A stretch of DNA of 51,027 nucleotides from an uncultured Oxalobacteraceae bacterium (GCA_946480015.1 CAMLIL010000037.1:1-51027), one strand, 5' to 3'; shown: positions 1 through 9,187, numbered from the stretch's first letter. The notes: generated by a model not told the origin, from the letters alone. Numbers and translations: made by a program.

Positions 1-36
1 GTGCTTGATGTTGGCCCATTTGCTGTGTCCAGCCAT
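1..36 (-). CDS. yebC: YebC/PmpR-family transcriptional regulator, 5' end only
   Basis: Only the first 12 codons lie in the window. They read MAGHSKWANIKH, the near-invariant start of the YebC/PmpR family (DUF28/TACO1-like). Family members are either DNA-binding regulators or, as shown for some YebC proteins, ribosome-associated factors that relieve stalling. An AAGGAAG stretch about 6 nt before the ATG is a plausible ribosome binding site. The gene runs off the left edge and is divergent from the EamA gene. The identification rests on the N-terminal signature alone, which is highly diagnostic. Confidence 0.85.
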   Translation of the reverse strand, partial: MAGHSKWANIKH

Positions 37-144
37 GTCGAATCTTCCTTAGACGGGGTGTTGCGGTGTTCAAGAGAGGCCGACATTTTAGCATAGCGTC
101 CATACCGAAAACCGCCTCCGCCAGCCAGCCCGGCCGATTCGCTT

Positions 145-157
145 TACAATCCGGGTA
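145..157 (+). promoter_or_regulatory. Candidate -10 element giving a leaderless EamA mRNA
   Basis: TACAAT at 145-150 is a good sigma-70 -10 hexamer. A start site 6-8 nt downstream would fall on or beside the A of the ATG at 157. No Shine-Dalgarno is visible between them. No convincing -35 was found. Confidence 0.3.
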
Positions 158-1077
158 TGACAAAAAACACAACGTCCGCCGCTGCGCTGGCCATCCCGCG
201 CCCGGCCCTGGTGACCGGGCTGGCGATCGCCGGCGCCGGCGCCATCCTGTTCTCGACCAAGGCCATCGTGGCCAAGCTGCTGTACCGCTATCAGCTCGAC
301 GCGGTCACCGTGCTGGCCTTCCGCATGCTGTTTTCGCTGCCGGTGTTTGCCGCCGTAGCCGTGTGGAAAATGCGCACCGAGGCGCCGCTGTCGCCGCGCG
401 ACCGCTGGCGTCTGCTCGGCCTGGGCCTGGTCGGCTATTACCTGTCGAGCTTTCTGGATTTTCTCGGCCTGCAGTTTATTACGGTGGGGCTGGAGCGGCT
501 GATTCTATTCCTGACGCCAACTTTCGTGCTGCTGATCACCTCGGTGGTGTTCAAGCGCCATATCAGCAAGACCGAGTGGCTGGCCATGGTCACGTCCTAC
601 TGCGGCATCGTGCTGGTGTTCGCGCACGACCTGCGCGGCAACGGCAGCAGTGTGGCCATCGGGGCGGTGCTGGTGCTGGGCTCGGCCCTGTCGTACGCGC
701 TCTACCTGCTGGGCTCGGGCGAAATGGTCAAGCGGCTCGGGTCGCTGCGCCTGGTGGCCTACGCCATGTGCGTCTCGAGCGCGGCCTGCATCGCGCAGTT
801 CTTCGCGCTGCGCCCGGCCGCGCTGCTGATCCAGCCGGCGCCGGTCTACTGGCTCTCGCTTGCCAACGGGGTCTTCTGCACCATCCTGCCGGTCTACATG
901 ACCATGGCGGCGGTGCAGCGCATCGGCGCGCCGGCCGTCTCGCAGGCCGGCATGATCGGCCCGGTCTCGACCCTGCTCCTGGGCGCCTTGATTTTGAGCG
1001 AACCGGTCACCGTCGTACAATTGGCGGGGATGGTGCTGGTGATCGCGGGGATCTATGTGCTGTCGACGAAAAAATAA
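157..1077 (+). CDS. EamA-family (drug/metabolite transporter superfamily) permease
   Basis: A 306-residue inner-membrane protein with a run of hydrophobic helices and two EamA-type halves (about residues 20-150 and 160-300), the usual ten-helix DMT architecture. Features include an early Lys/Ala-rich helix (STKAIVAKLLYR) and the Pro/Gly-containing helix pair near the C terminus (AGMIGPVSTLLLGALILSEP) typical of EamA repeats. Family members export amino acids, their analogues or other small metabolites; the substrate cannot be told here. It is followed 15 nt later by mgsA on the same strand, so the two may be co-transcribed. The ATG at 157 is chosen because a longer upstream reading frame lies in a different phase and is a shadow. 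Confidence 0.88.
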   Translation: MTKNTTSAAALAIPRPALVTGLAIAGAGAILFSTKAIVAKLLYRYQLDAVTVLAFRMLFSLPVFAAVAVWKMRTEAPLSPRDRWRLLGLGLVGYYLSSFLDFLGLQFITVGLERLILFLTPTFVLLITSVVFKRHISKTEWLAMVTSYCGIVLVFAHDLRGNGSSVAIGAVLVLGSALSYALYLLGSGEMVKRLGSLRLVAYAMCVSSAACIAQFFALRPAALLIQPAPVYWLSLANGVFCTILPVYMTMAAVQRIGAPAVSQAGMIGPVSTLLLGALILSEPVTVVQLAGMVLVIAGIYVLSTKK

Positions 1078-1092
1078 CCGCGCAAATAAATA

Positions 1093-1500
1093 ATGAAAGC
1101 CAAGGATATGACGCAACAGACCAGGACGCGCATCGCGCTGATCGCGCACGACAAGAAAAAAGACGACATGATTACCCTGGCGGCGGAATATCAGGATTTC
1201 CTGCGCGGCTGTGTGCTGGTTGCCACCGGCACCACCGGCGGACGCCTGGCCAACGAGCTGGGCCTGGAAGTCGAGCGCAAGCAGTCCGGTCCATTCGGCG
1301 GCGACCTGCAGATCGGCTCGGAGCTGGTCGATGGCCGCATCGACGCGGTGATTTTCCTGCGTGACCCCATGACGCCGCAGCCGCACGAACCGGACATCAA
1401 TGCCCTGGTGCGTGCCTGCGACGTCCACAACGTGGCATGCGCCACCAATCTGTCGAGCGCGCACCTGGTGCTGGCCCAGCTGCAGGCGCGCGCCGGCTAA
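1093..1500 (+). CDS. mgsA: Methylglyoxal synthase
   Basis: Converts dihydroxyacetone phosphate to methylglyoxal and phosphate, a cytoplasmic bypass of lower glycolysis that relieves sugar-phosphate stress. All signature elements are visible and fall at the same numbers as in the E. coli enzyme: Asp20, TGTTG at 45-49 (phosphate loop), [10 protein letters not shown] at 66-75 with catalytic Asp71, and [11 protein letters not shown] at 91-101 with Asp91, His98 and Asp101. At 135 residues it is slightly shorter than E. coli MgsA at the C terminus. It sits between the EamA transporter and a quinone oxidoreductase whose ATG is only 13 nt after its stop. No strong Shine-Dalgarno precedes the chosen ATG; an alternative ATG lies at 1108. 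Confidence 0.95.
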   Translation: MKAKDMTQQTRTRIALIAHDKKKDDMITLAAEYQDFLRGCVLVATGTTGGRLANELGLEVERKQSGPFGGDLQIGSELVDGRIDAVIFLRDPMTPQPHEPDINALVRACDVHNVACATNLSSAHLVLAQLQARAG

Positions 1501-1513
1501 ACTGGAGAACGGC

Positions 1514-2488
1514 ATGGTTAAAGCAATCCGCATGGACCGCACCGGCGGCCCGGAAGTGATGCAGTATGTCGATGTGGAAGTCGGCCCGCCCGGTGCGGGC
1601 GAGGTGACCGTACGCAACCATGCCATCGGCCTCAATTTCATCGACGTGTATTTCCGTACCGGGCTGTATCCGCAGCCGCTGCCCGCCGGCCTGGGCATGG
1701 AAGGCGCCGGCGTGGTGGAAGCGGTCGGGGAGGGCGTGAGCGCGGTGGCCGTGGGCGACCGGGTGGCGTACGCGGCGCGCCCCAACGGCGCCTATGCCGA
1801 GCTGCGCAATATGCCGGCGGCCATCCTGGTCAAGTTGCCGGACGCAGTTCCATTCGACACCGGCGCGGCCATGATGCTGCAGGGCTTGACGGTGCAATAC
1901 CTGTTCAATGGCTGCGGCAAGCTCAAGGCCGGCGACACCATCCTGTTCCATGCCGCCGCCGGCGGCGTGGGCCAGATTGCGGCGCAGTGGGCGCGGGCGA
2001 TCGGGGTGAACATGATCGGCACGGCCGGCTCGGAAGAGAAGGCGGCGCTGGCGCGCGCGCAAGGCTGCGCGCACGTGATCAACTACAACACCGAGAATTT
2101 CGTCGAGCGGGTGGCCGAGATCACCGGCGGCAAGAAAGTGTCGGCGGTGTTCGACTCGGTTGGCAAGGATACGTTTACCGGCTCGCTCGACTGCCTGCGT
2201 CCGCGCGGCCTGATGGTCAGTTTCGGCAACGCGTCCGGTCCGGTGCCGCCGCTGGCGCTGGGCGAACTGGCCAGCCGCGGCTCGCTGTTCATCACCCGGC
2301 CGACCCTGCAAAGCTATGCGGACACGCGCGAGAACCTGCTGGCCATGGCGGCCGATCTGTTTGCGATGGTGGAAAGCGGGAAGGTCAAGATCGCGGTCAA
2401 CCAGCGTTACCAGCTGGCCGATATCGCCCAGGCGCACCGCGATCTGGAAGCGCGCAAGACCACCGGGTCGACGGTGATCCTGCCGTGA
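1514..2488 (+). CDS. qor: NADPH:quinone oxidoreductase, zinc-independent MDR family
   Basis: A 324-residue medium-chain dehydrogenase/reductase of the QorA/zeta-crystallin type, reducing quinones with NADPH in the cytoplasm. The GroES-like N domain (about 1-120) contains GLNFIDVYFRTGLYP, where zinc-dependent relatives carry a catalytic Cys, so this is the zinc-free branch. The Rossmann domain starts near residue 145 with AAAGGVGQIAAQWA and continues with GTAGSEEKAALA, the usual adenosine-phosphate region. Length matches E. coli QorA (327). GGAG at 1504-1507 is a good ribosome binding site and excludes the longer in-frame extension beginning at 1400, which would overlap mgsA. Proximity to mgsA suggests co-expression; a shared role in handling reactive carbonyls is only an inference. 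Confidence 0.92.
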   Translation: MVKAIRMDRTGGPEVMQYVDVEVGPPGAGEVTVRNHAIGLNFIDVYFRTGLYPQPLPAGLGMEGAGVVEAVGEGVSAVAVGDRVAYAARPNGAYAELRNMPAAILVKLPDAVPFDTGAAMMLQGLTVQYLFNGCGKLKAGDTILFHAAAGGVGQIAAQWARAIGVNMIGTAGSEEKAALARAQGCAHVINYNTENFVERVAEITGGKKVSAVFDSVGKDTFTGSLDCLRPRGLMVSFGNASGPVPPLALGELASRGSLFITRPTLQSYADTRENLLAMAADLFAMVESGKVKIAVNQRYQLADIAQAHRDLEARKTTGSTVILP

Positions 2489-2506
2489 GCAGGCCGGATG
2501 GCGGGC

Positions 2507-3172
2507 TCAGCCTTCGCGCTTGAGTTCGACCCGGCGCGCCACGCCGCTCACGCCCGGAAAGCCCTGGAAGGCACTTTGCACCAGCGCCGGCATCAGCTCC
2601 GGGGTGGAGCGTATGGCGCTGTCGTTGTGCACGGTCACGTCGAACAGTGGCTTGCCGTCGGCAGCCGATTTGATCGCCACGCGCACTTCGCGCTTGTAGA
2701 CATGGCGGATGACTTCCCGATAGGCCGGCACGTCATCCCAGAACGGGTCGTAGAAGGGGCTGTAGAAACTGCCGGCCCAGTAACGGCGCGCACGCCAGTA
2801 AGGACGGTAGTAAGCGTACGGCGACATCAGGGTGTAGCGCGGACTCATGGCAAACGGGCTCATATAGCTCGGCACGAGCAAGCGCAGCGGCACGTCGGTG
2901 GTGGTGAAACTCATCGTCACTTTCAGGGCCGGCTTCTCGCTCGGTCCGGCATCGCGGAAACCCAGCTTGGCCAGCTCGCCGCGCACCAGGTTCTGGTAGC
3001 TGCGCAATTCCAGGGTATCGTCCTGCGCCGGCGGCGCCTCGAAGACATAGGATTTTTCGGCCAGGTCGGCCGGCCACTGATGGAAGGTCGTCACATCGCT
3101 GCGGATCGTGGTCGCGCAGCCGCCCAGCAGCAGCGTCACGGCTGCACCAGCGGCTAACAAAAGGCGTTTCAT
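2507..3172 (-). CDS. DUF4136-type outer-membrane lipoprotein
   Basis: A 221-residue lipoprotein: positively charged start, hydrophobic stretch, then lipobox LLGGC with Cys19 as the lipidated residue. The mature part matches the DUF4136 pattern: an N-terminal strand with a TFHQWPADLAEKSYVFE-like segment, and a Tyr/Arg/Trp-rich middle (about 118-150) unusual for its density of aromatics and arginines. The function of DUF4136 proteins is unknown. It is monocistronic on the minus strand, convergent with the oxidoreductase and divergent from pepN. The shared upstream region carries an 18-bp perfect palindrome, so its expression may be controlled by a dimeric regulator. Confidence 0.85.
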   Translation of the reverse strand: MKRLLLAAGAAVTLLLGGCATTIRSDVTTFHQWPADLAEKSYVFEAPPAQDDTLELRSYQNLVRGELAKLGFRDAGPSEKPALKVTMSFTTTDVPLRLLVPSYMSPFAMSPRYTLMSPYAYYRPYWRARRYWAGSFYSPFYDPFWDDVPAYREVIRHVYKREVRVAIKSAADGKPLFDVTVHNDSAIRSTPELMPALVQSAFQGFPGVSGVARRVELKREG

Positions 3173-3224
3173 TGCTATCTCCTGAGTAGAAACGGGATCT
3201 CACCGACTGTAAACTTATGCCGGC

Positions 3225-3284
3225 ATGTTCAATTTTGAACATATATTACAGACTGTTACCGCAGGAACATAGCGATACATGTTC
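3225..3284. promoter_or_regulatory. Array of four GAACAT half-sites (two inverted repeats)
   Basis: Positions 3225-3242 form a perfect palindrome with 8-bp arms (ATGTTCAA / TTGAACAT, spacer TT). A second inverted pair, GAACAT at 3265-3270 and ATGTTC at 3279-3284, has an 8-nt spacer. The cluster lies between the divergent DUF4136 lipoprotein and pepN and is the expected kind of site for a dimeric repressor or activator. The cognate regulator is not identifiable from the window. Confidence 0.5.
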
Positions 3285-3366
3285 GTCAATACAATCATGG
3301 GCGCGGCGTGGTGCGGGGGCAGTTGGTAAAATAGAAGCCTGATTCCCGCCCATTTTCGGACCACTC

Positions 3367-6009
3367 ATGCGCACAGACACCGCTCAGACCATTTACCGGA
3401 AAGACTACACGCCACCGAGCTACCTGGTTGACACCGTCGAGCTGGGCTTCGACCTCGACCCGGACCGCACCATCGTCGCCAACCGCCTGGTCATGCGGCG
3501 CAATCCCGACAGCGCCCAGCGCCAGATCGAGCTGTACGGCGAAAACATCGAACTGGTGGCGCTGCGCATGAACGGCAGCGTCTTGCGCGCCCGCGATTAC
3601 GACCTGTCGGGCAACCTGTTGACCATCCGGGACGCGCCGGACGAGGTCACGCTGGAAATCGAAACCTTGTGCGCGCCGGTCAGGAACACCAGTTTGAGCG
3701 GCCTGTATGTCTCCAACGGCAATTTCTTCACCCAGTGCGAAGCCGAGGGCTTCCGCAACATCACCTTTTTCCCGGACCGGCCCGATGTGATGGCGCGCTA
3801 CACCGTCATGCTGCGCGCCGACAAGGCGCGCTATCCGGTGCTGCTGTCGAACGGTAACCTGATCGAAGAAGGCGAGCTGGGTGACGGCCGCCACTACGCC
3901 AAGTGGGAAGATCCGTTCAAGAAGCCGTCCTACCTGTTCGCGCTGGTCGCCGCCCGCCTGGTGTGCCAGGAAGAGACCTTCCGCCTGAAGGATGGCCGCG
4001 ACGCCCTGCTGCAGGTGTGGGTGGAGGAGGGCAATCTCGACAAGACCGATTACGCCATGCAGTCGCTCAAGAACAGCATCCGCTGGGACGAGGAACGCTT
4101 CGGCCTGGAACTGGACCTGGACCGCTTCATGATCGTCGCCGTGAGCGACTTCAACATGGGCGCGATGGAAAACAAGGGCCTGAACATTTTCAACACCAAG
4201 TATGTGCTGGCCAATCCGCGCGTGGCCACCGATGTCGATTTCGCCGGCATCGAGGCGGTGGTCGGCCACGAGTACTTCCACAACTGGACCGGTAACCGGG
4301 TCACCTGCCGCGACTGGTTCCAGTTGTCGCTGAAGGAAGGCTTGACGGTGTTCCGCGACCAGGAATTCTCGGCCGACATGATCGGCACCGACAGCGGCCG
4401 CGCCGTGACCCGCATCGACCAGGTGCGCACCTTGCGCCAGGCCCAGTTCCCCGAAGACGCCGGACCGATGGCGCACGCGGTGCGGCCTGACTCCTTCGTT
4501 GAAATCAACAACTTCTACACCGTCACGATCTACGAAAAGGGCGCGGAAGTGGTGCGCATGGTTCAGACCCTGCTGGGCCGCGCAGGCTTTCGCAAGGGCA
4601 TGGACCTGTACTTCGAACGGCATGACGGGCAGGCGGTCGAGTGCGACGATTTCCGCCGCGCCATGGCGGACGCGAACGGGCGCGACCTGGCCCAGTTCGA
4701 GCGCTGGTACAGCCAGGCCGGCACCCCGGTCGTCAAGGCCGAGGCCAGCTACGACGCCGTGGCGCAGACCTATGACATCACCCTGCTGCAAAGCTGTCCG
4801 GCCACGCCCGGCCAGAGCGGCAAGCTGCCCTTCCATATCCCGGTGGCGGTGGGCCTGCTGGGTGCGGACGGGCGCGATCTGCCGTTGACGCTGGACGGGC
4901 AGGAGCGCGGCAACACGGCAGTGCTGGAATTGACTGAAAGCTGGCAGAGTTTCCGCTTCACCGGTGTCGGCGAAGAGCCGACGCCCTCGCTGCTGCGCGA
5001 TTTTTCCGCGCCCGTGATCCTCGAATACCCCTATACCGACGAGCAACTGCTGCACCTGTTCAATCACGACAGCGACCCGGTCAACCGCTGGGAAGCCGGC
5101 CAGCGCCTGGCCATGGAACGCCTGCTCAAGCTGACCGGGGCGGTGGCGCACGGCAGTCCGCTGGAACTCGATGCCACCTTCATCGACGCCATGCGCCGCG
5201 TGCTGACCGACGACACGCTCGATGCGGCCTTCCGCGAGCAAGCCTTGCTGCTGCCGTCTGAAACCATGATGGCCGAGCAGATGGACGTGGTCAATCCGCA
5301 GGCGATCCACCTGGCGCGCCAGTTCGTACGGCGCAGCATCGGCGAGCGTCTGCGTGCCGAGCTGATGGCGCAGTACGAGGCCAACCAGACGCCCGGCCCG
5401 TACAGCCCGGATGCCAGCTCGGCCGGCAAGCGTGGCCTCAAGAACCTGGCGCTGGCCTATCTGTGCTCCGCCCCCGATGCCGACGCGCTCGCGCTGGCGC
5501 AGCGCCAGTACGACCAGGCCGACAACATGACCGACCGCTCCTCGGCCCTGGTGGCGCTGATTCATGCGGGCGCCGACAGCGTGGACGCGGCGCTGGAGCG
5601 CTTTTACAAGGACTTCGAGCACGAAGCGCTGGTGATCGACAAATGGTTCGCGATGCAGGCCTCCAGCCCGGCCGCCAGCGTGGACAGCGTGCGCGCGCTG
5701 ATGGCGCATCCGGCCTTCAACATCAGGAATCCGAACCGCGCGCGCAGCCTGATCTTCAGTTTCTGCAACGCCAATCCCTCGCAATTTCATGCCACCGATG
5801 GCAGCGGCTATGCGTTCTGGGCCGAGCAGGCCATCGCGCTCGACAAGCTCAATCCGCAAGTGGCGGCACGCCTGGCGCGCTCGATGGACCGCTGGCGCCG
5901 TTACGCGCCGGCCTTGCAGGTGCACATGAAAGACGCGCTCCAGAAAGTGGCCAACGTCGGCAAATTGTCGAACGACGTGCGCGAAGTCATCAGCAAAGCA
6001 TTAGCCTAA
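3367..6009 (+). CDS. pepN: Aminopeptidase N (M1 family)
   Basis: An 880-residue cytoplasmic zinc aminopeptidase that removes N-terminal residues during peptide turnover. It has the M1 exopeptidase motif GAMEN at 265-269 and the zinc site HEYFH at 301-305, with the third ligand Glu324, the family spacing. E. coli PepN has 870 residues, so the length is full. The C-terminal helical DUF3458 part is present (for example the segment around LPSETMMAEQMD). It starts 194 bp from the divergent lipoprotein gene. A TAAAAT at 3327-3332 could be its -10 element. Downstream, before fbp, lies a REP-like palindrome. A very long opposite-strand frame across the same bases is a GC-rich shadow. Confidence 0.97.
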   Translation: MRTDTAQTIYRKDYTPPSYLVDTVELGFDLDPDRTIVANRLVMRRNPDSAQRQIELYGENIELVALRMNGSVLRARDYDLSGNLLTIRDAPDEVTLEIETLCAPVRNTSLSGLYVSNGNFFTQCEAEGFRNITFFPDRPDVMARYTVMLRADKARYPVLLSNGNLIEEGELGDGRHYAKWEDPFKKPSYLFALVAARLVCQEETFRLKDGRDALLQVWVEEGNLDKTDYAMQSLKNSIRWDEERFGLELDLDRFMIVAVSDFNMGAMENKGLNIFNTKYVLANPRVATDVDFAGIEAVVGHEYFHNWTGNRVTCRDWFQLSLKEGLTVFRDQEFSADMIGTDSGRAVTRIDQVRTLRQAQFPEDAGPMAHAVRPDSFVEINNFYTVTIYEKGAEVVRMVQTLLGRAGFRKGMDLYFERHDGQAVECDDFRRAMADANGRDLAQFERWYSQAGTPVVKAEASYDAVAQTYDITLLQSCPATPGQSGKLPFHIPVAVGLLGADGRDLPLTLDGQERGNTAVLELTESWQSFRFTGVGEEPTPSLLRDFSAPVILEYPYTDEQLLHLFNHDSDPVNRWEAGQRLAMERLLKLTGAVAHGSPLELDATFIDAMRRVLTDDTLDAAFREQALLLPSETMMAEQMDVVNPQAIHLARQFVRRSIGERLRAELMAQYEANQTPGPYSPDASSAGKRGLKNLALAYLCSAPDADALALAQRQYDQADNMTDRSSALVALIHAGADSVDAALERFYKDFEHEALVIDKWFAMQASSPAASVDSVRALMAHPAFNIRNPNRARSLIFSFCNANPSQFHATDGSGYAFWAEQAIALDKLNPQVAARLARSMDRWRRYAPALQVHMKDALQKVANVGKLSNDVREVISKALA

Positions 6010-6012
6010 CCG

Positions 6013-6059
6013 TCGTCCCCCGCATTCGCGAGGGCAGGCCCTCGCACGCGAGGACGACT
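6013..6059. repeat. REP-like palindrome, copy A
   Basis: An outer stem GTCGTCC...GGACGAC encloses an inner stem (GCGAGGG / CCCTCGC). It fills the gap between pepN and fbp. It shares the GTCGTCC...CGCGAGGACGAC core with three other gaps in the window (near 9164, 12336 and 21986). Confidence 0.6.
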
Positions 6060-6075
6060 TCATATAAGGAAGTAA

Positions 6076-7089
6076 ATGAAACGCGTCAGCCTCACCCAAT
6101 ATCTGGTCGAAGAACAGCGACTGCATAATTCCATCCCCGCCGAACTGCGTCTGCTGATCGAAGTGGTCGCGCGCGCCTGCAAGACCATCAGCCACTCGGT
6201 CGGCAAGGGCGCCCTGGGCGATATCCTGGGCAGCGCCGACACGGAAAACATCCAGGGCGAGGTGCAGAAAAAGCTGGACGTGATCTCCAACGAGATCCTG
6301 CTGGAAGCCAACGAGTGGGGCGGCCATCTGGCGGCCATGGCGTCGGAAGAGATGGAATCGATCCACCCGATCCCGAACCGCTACCCCAAGGGCGAATACA
6401 TGCTGCTGTTCGATCCGCTGGACGGTTCGTCGAACATCGACGTGAACGTGTCGATCGGCACGATCTTCTCCGTGCTCAAGGCGCCCGAAGGCATGGGCAC
6501 GCCGACCGAGGCCGATTTCATGCAGGCGGGCTCGATGCAGGTGGCGGCCGGCTACGCCGTGTACGGCCCGCAAACCATGCTGGTGCTCACCACCGGCAAT
6601 GGCGTCAACTGCTTCACCCTGGACCGCGAAATGGGTTCGTGGGTACTCACGCAGCGCAACATGACGATCCCGGCCACCACCCGGGAATTTGCCATCAATA
6701 TGTCGAATGCGCGGCACTGGCACGCGCCGGTGAAGCGCTACGTCGACGAATTGCTGGCCGGTTCCACCGGGCCGCGCGGCAAGGATTTCAATATGCGCTG
6801 GATCGCCTCGATGGTGGCCGACGTGCACCGCATCCTCAACCGTGGCGGCATCTTCATGTACCCGGCCGACCTGCGCGACACTTCCATGCCGGGCAAGCTG
6901 CGCCTGATGTACGAAGCCAATCCGATGGCAATGATCGTCGAACAGGCGGGCGGGGCGGCTACCGACGGACGCACCCGCATCCTCGATATCGCGCCGCAAA
7001 AGCTGCATCAGCGCGTACCGGTTTTCCTTGGTTCCAAGGCCGAAGTCGAGCAGGTGACGGCCTACCACAATGAATCAAAATCGGAATAA
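6076..7089 (+). CDS. fbp: Fructose-1,6-bisphosphatase, class 1
   Basis: Hydrolyses fructose-1,6-bisphosphate to fructose-6-phosphate in gluconeogenesis. The 337-residue length fits class 1 enzymes (E. coli Fbp 332). The metal/phosphate site [12 protein letters not shown] occurs near residues 111-122, and the C-terminal region has [17 protein letters not shown] and [10 protein letters not shown], both family hallmarks. AAGGA at 6066-6070 gives a good ribosome binding site. It follows pepN by 66 bp on the same strand with a REP-like element in between, so transcripts may be partly separated. After the stop lies the tRNA-Thr promoter. Confidence 0.97.
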   Translation: MKRVSLTQYLVEEQRLHNSIPAELRLLIEVVARACKTISHSVGKGALGDILGSADTENIQGEVQKKLDVISNEILLEANEWGGHLAAMASEEMESIHPIPNRYPKGEYMLLFDPLDGSSNIDVNVSIGTIFSVLKAPEGMGTPTEADFMQAGSMQVAAGYAVYGPQTMLVLTTGNGVNCFTLDREMGSWVLTQRNMTIPATTREFAINMSNARHWHAPVKRYVDELLAGSTGPRGKDFNMRWIASMVADVHRILNRGGIFMYPADLRDTSMPGKLRLMYEANPMAMIVEQAGGAATDGRTRILDIAPQKLHQRVPVFLGSKAEVEQVTAYHNESKSE

Positions 7090-7148
7090 AAATGGCCCGG
7101 TTGGCAATTCCCGCCGATTCGGACTAGCAAGTTTGGCGCAATCTTTGC

Positions 7149-7160
7149 TAGAATACGCGT
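7149..7160 (+). promoter_or_regulatory. Candidate -10 region for tRNA-Thr
   Basis: TAGAAT at 7149-7154 is followed by a GC-rich discriminator (ACGCGTC) just before the tRNA, as usual for stable-RNA promoters under stringent control. The -35 is not clear. Confidence 0.35.
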
Positions 7161-7164
7161 CTTC

Positions 7165-7240
7165 GCCGCTTTAGCTCAGTCGGTAGAGCAGTTCATTCGT
7201 AATGAAAAGGTCGCCAGTTCGATTCCGGCAAGCGGCACCA
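7165..7240 (+). tRNA. tRNA-Thr (anticodon CGT)
   Basis: A 76-nt cloverleaf. Acceptor stem GCCGCTT / AAGCGGC is followed by discriminator A and an encoded CCA (7238-7240). The D arm is GCTC...GAGC, the anticodon loop TTCGTAA with CGT at positions 34-36 (reads ACG), and the T loop TTCGATT. Two stem mismatches are seen: G27-A43 in the anticodon stem, which as far as I recall also occurs in E. coli tRNA-Thr(CGU), and A-C at 52/62 in the T stem. Neither by itself argues for a pseudogene. Confidence 0.95.
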
Positions 7241-7258
7241 AAACAGTAGTGCAAAGCA

Positions 7259-7289
7259 ACCCGCCTCCTCCAGGAGCGCGGGTTTTTTT
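7259..7289 (+). terminator. Rho-independent terminator after tRNA-Thr
   Basis: Stem ACCCGC-CTCC with loop TCCA and return arm GGAG-C-GCGGGT (one bulged C), followed by seven T. It starts 19 nt after the tRNA CCA end. Confidence 0.85.
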
Positions 7290-7360
7290 GTTTTTAGCCC
7301 CTGTTTCACGACATTTCCACCACACAAACTGCGTTATTCTTGATTTTTCTCGCAAGAAAC

Positions 7361-7387
7361 TGAAACTCGGCCCTTCCGGTACGATAC
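7361..7387 (+). promoter_or_regulatory. Possible sigma-28 (FliA) promoter for the chemoreceptor
   Basis: TGAA at 7361-7364, 15 nt, then TACGATAC at 7380-7387, against the FliA consensus TAAA-N15-GCCGATAA: three of four and five of eight matches with exact spacing. It lies 62 bp before the chemoreceptor ATG, and motility/chemotaxis genes are typical FliA targets. The match is partial. Confidence 0.35.
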
Positions 7388-7449
7388 GTTTTGGTTGGGC
7401 AAGTATGATCGTACGTAGTTTGGCGATGAACTGTTGAAAAGGGGCAAAC

Positions 7450-9132
7450 ATGGATTTTTCCAACTTAAGAATTGGCTACCGGCTGGGCATGGGCTTCGGC
7501 GTGGTCCTGGTTCTCCTGGCGGTCGTGATCCTGACCGCGTTGACGCGGCTGTCGAATATCGAGAGCGCCAGCCGCCGCCTGATCGAGCGCGACTGGGTCA
7601 AATCCGAAGCCGCCCACGTGATCAACGCCACCACGCGCGCCAATGCCCGCCTGACCATGGAAACGCTGGTCGCGCCGGACGCCGCCTACGTCGCCAAGGT
7701 GCGCCAGCAAATCGACGGGAACAAGGGGACGATTGCCGACGCCATCAATACGCTGGCCTCGCTTGCCGCGTCGCCGTCGGAAAACGCCATGCTCGCGGCC
7801 ATGAAGGACAAGCGCAGCGCCTTTGTCGCCTCGTTCGACAAGGTGGGCAAACTGGTCGATGGCAACGAGCGCGACGCGGCGAACAAAATGATGCTCGCCG
7901 AGACGCTGCCCCTGCTCGACGCCCTGATCGATACCGTCAAAGGCCTGCTGGCGCAGCACAAGGCCATGGCCGACCGCGCCGCCGCCGACGTGAAACGCGA
8001 CATCGCGCTGGCGCGCAAGGTATTGTTGGGCCTTGGCGCGGCAGCCCTCGTCGCCGGGATCATGTTTGCGCGCCTGATCAGCCGCTCGATCACCGCGCCG
8101 CTCAAGCGCGCGGTCGGCATTGCCGAAACCGTGGCTGCCGGCGACCTGACCAGCCAGATTGCGGACGCCGGTTCGGATGAGACCGGCGACCTGCTGCGCG
8201 CCTTGCGCACCATGAACGACAACTTGCAGGGGATCGTGGCCGAGGTGCGCTTAGGCACCGAAACGATTTCGACGGCCTCCAGCCAGATTGCCAGCGGCAA
8301 CCTCGACCTGTCGGCGCGCACCGAGCAGCAAGCCGGTTCACTGGAAGAGACCGCTTCTTCGCTGGAACAGCTGACCTCGACCGTCAAACAGAACGGCGAA
8401 CACGCGCGCCAGGCCTCGCAACTGGCCGCGGCCGCCTCGGACGTGGCCCTCAAAGGCGGTTCGGTGGTCTCCGAAGTGGTCGAGACGATGGGATCGATCA
8501 ACGAGTCGGCCCGCAAGATTGTCGACATCATCGGCGTGATCGACGGCATCGCCTTTCAGACGAATATTCTTGCGCTGAACGCGGCCGTGGAAGCGGCCCG
8601 CGCGGGCGAACAGGGCAGGGGTTTCGCCGTGGTCGCTTCTGAAGTGCGCAGCCTGGCGCAGCGCTCGGCGGGTGCGGCGAAAGAGATCAAGATCCTGATC
8701 GGCGACTCGGTCGAAAAGGTTGAGAACGGCAGCCGCCTGGTGCAGCAGGCCGGCAGCACGATGGATGAGATCGTCGCGAGCGTCAAGCGCGTGACCAACA
8801 TCATGAGCGAAATCACCGTGGCCAGCCACGAGCAGGAAGCCGGCATCGACCAGATCAACCGCGCCATGTCCGAGATGGATACCGTGACGCAGCAAAATGC
8901 GGCGCTGGTGGAGGAAGCCGCAGCCGCGGCCGGTTCGCTGAACGACCAGGCCGATGGGCTGGCGCAGGTGGTCAGCGTGTTCAAGGTCGACGGCGCTGCG
9001 CGCGCCGGCGCGGTTGGCTTGAAGCTGGTCGCATCGGCGCCGGTGCGCCAGCCCGCGCCACGGATCGGCGCAGTCGTCAAGGTCGCCAACGGCCGCGTGG
9101 CCGCCGGCGCGGATGAATGGGAACAGTTCTGA
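7450..9132 (+). CDS. Methyl-accepting chemotaxis protein
   Basis: A 560-residue transmembrane chemoreceptor. TM1 is at about 11-31, a four-helix-bundle-type periplasmic domain covers about 32-186, TM2 is at about 187-208, then HAMP (about 209-262) and a long cytoplasmic coiled coil. The signalling tip is clear ([20 protein letters not shown] followed by [15 protein letters not shown]). The protein ends in EWEQF, a W-x-x-F pentapeptide like the NWETF tether of E. coli Tar/Tsr that binds CheR/CheB, so it is likely a high-abundance, self-adapting receptor. The ligand is unknown. It stands alone after the tRNA terminator. A palindrome 30-50 nt after the stop may end its transcript. Confidence 0.95.
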   Translation: MDFSNLRIGYRLGMGFGVVLVLLAVVILTALTRLSNIESASRRLIERDWVKSEAAHVINATTRANARLTMETLVAPDAAYVAKVRQQIDGNKGTIADAINTLASLAASPSENAMLAAMKDKRSAFVASFDKVGKLVDGNERDAANKMMLAETLPLLDALIDTVKGLLAQHKAMADRAAADVKRDIALARKVLLGLGAAALVAGIMFARLISRSITAPLKRAVGIAETVAAGDLTSQIADAGSDETGDLLRALRTMNDNLQGIVAEVRLGTETISTASSQIASGNLDLSARTEQQAGSLEETASSLEQLTSTVKQNGEHARQASQLAAAASDVALKGGSVVSEVVETMGSINESARKIVDIIGVIDGIAFQTNILALNAAVEAARAGEQGRGFAVVASEVRSLAQRSAGAAKEIKILIGDSVEKVENGSRLVQQAGSTMDEIVASVKRVTNIMSEITVASHEQEAGIDQINRAMSEMDTVTQQNAALVEEAAAAAGSLNDQADGLAQVVSVFKVDGAARAGAVGLKLVASAPVRQPAPRIGAVVKVANGRVAAGADEWEQF

Positions 9133-9163
9133 TGCGTGGGACTGGACTCAGCTAGCTCGGCAT

Positions 9164-9187
9164 GGTCCCCGCTTTCCGCGGGGACGA
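9164..9187. repeat. REP-like palindrome, copy B
   Basis: Perfect 8-bp stem GTCCCCGC / GCGGGGAC with a 5-nt loop, then GAC. It lies just after the chemoreceptor stop and could act as a terminator or mRNA-stabilising element, although no T-tract follows. Its core resembles the three other palindromes of the family. Confidence 0.6.

Noticed and set aside
3295..5925. 876-codon minus-strand frame over pepN
   Set aside because: pepN is unambiguous on the plus strand; the other frame shows His/Arg/Gln-rich shadow composition and no start signal.
7165..7240. tRNA-Thr as a pseudogene because of stem mismatches
   Set aside because: The G27-A43 mismatch also occurs, as I recall, in the E. coli tRNA-Thr(CGU), all loops are normal, CCA is encoded and a terminator follows.
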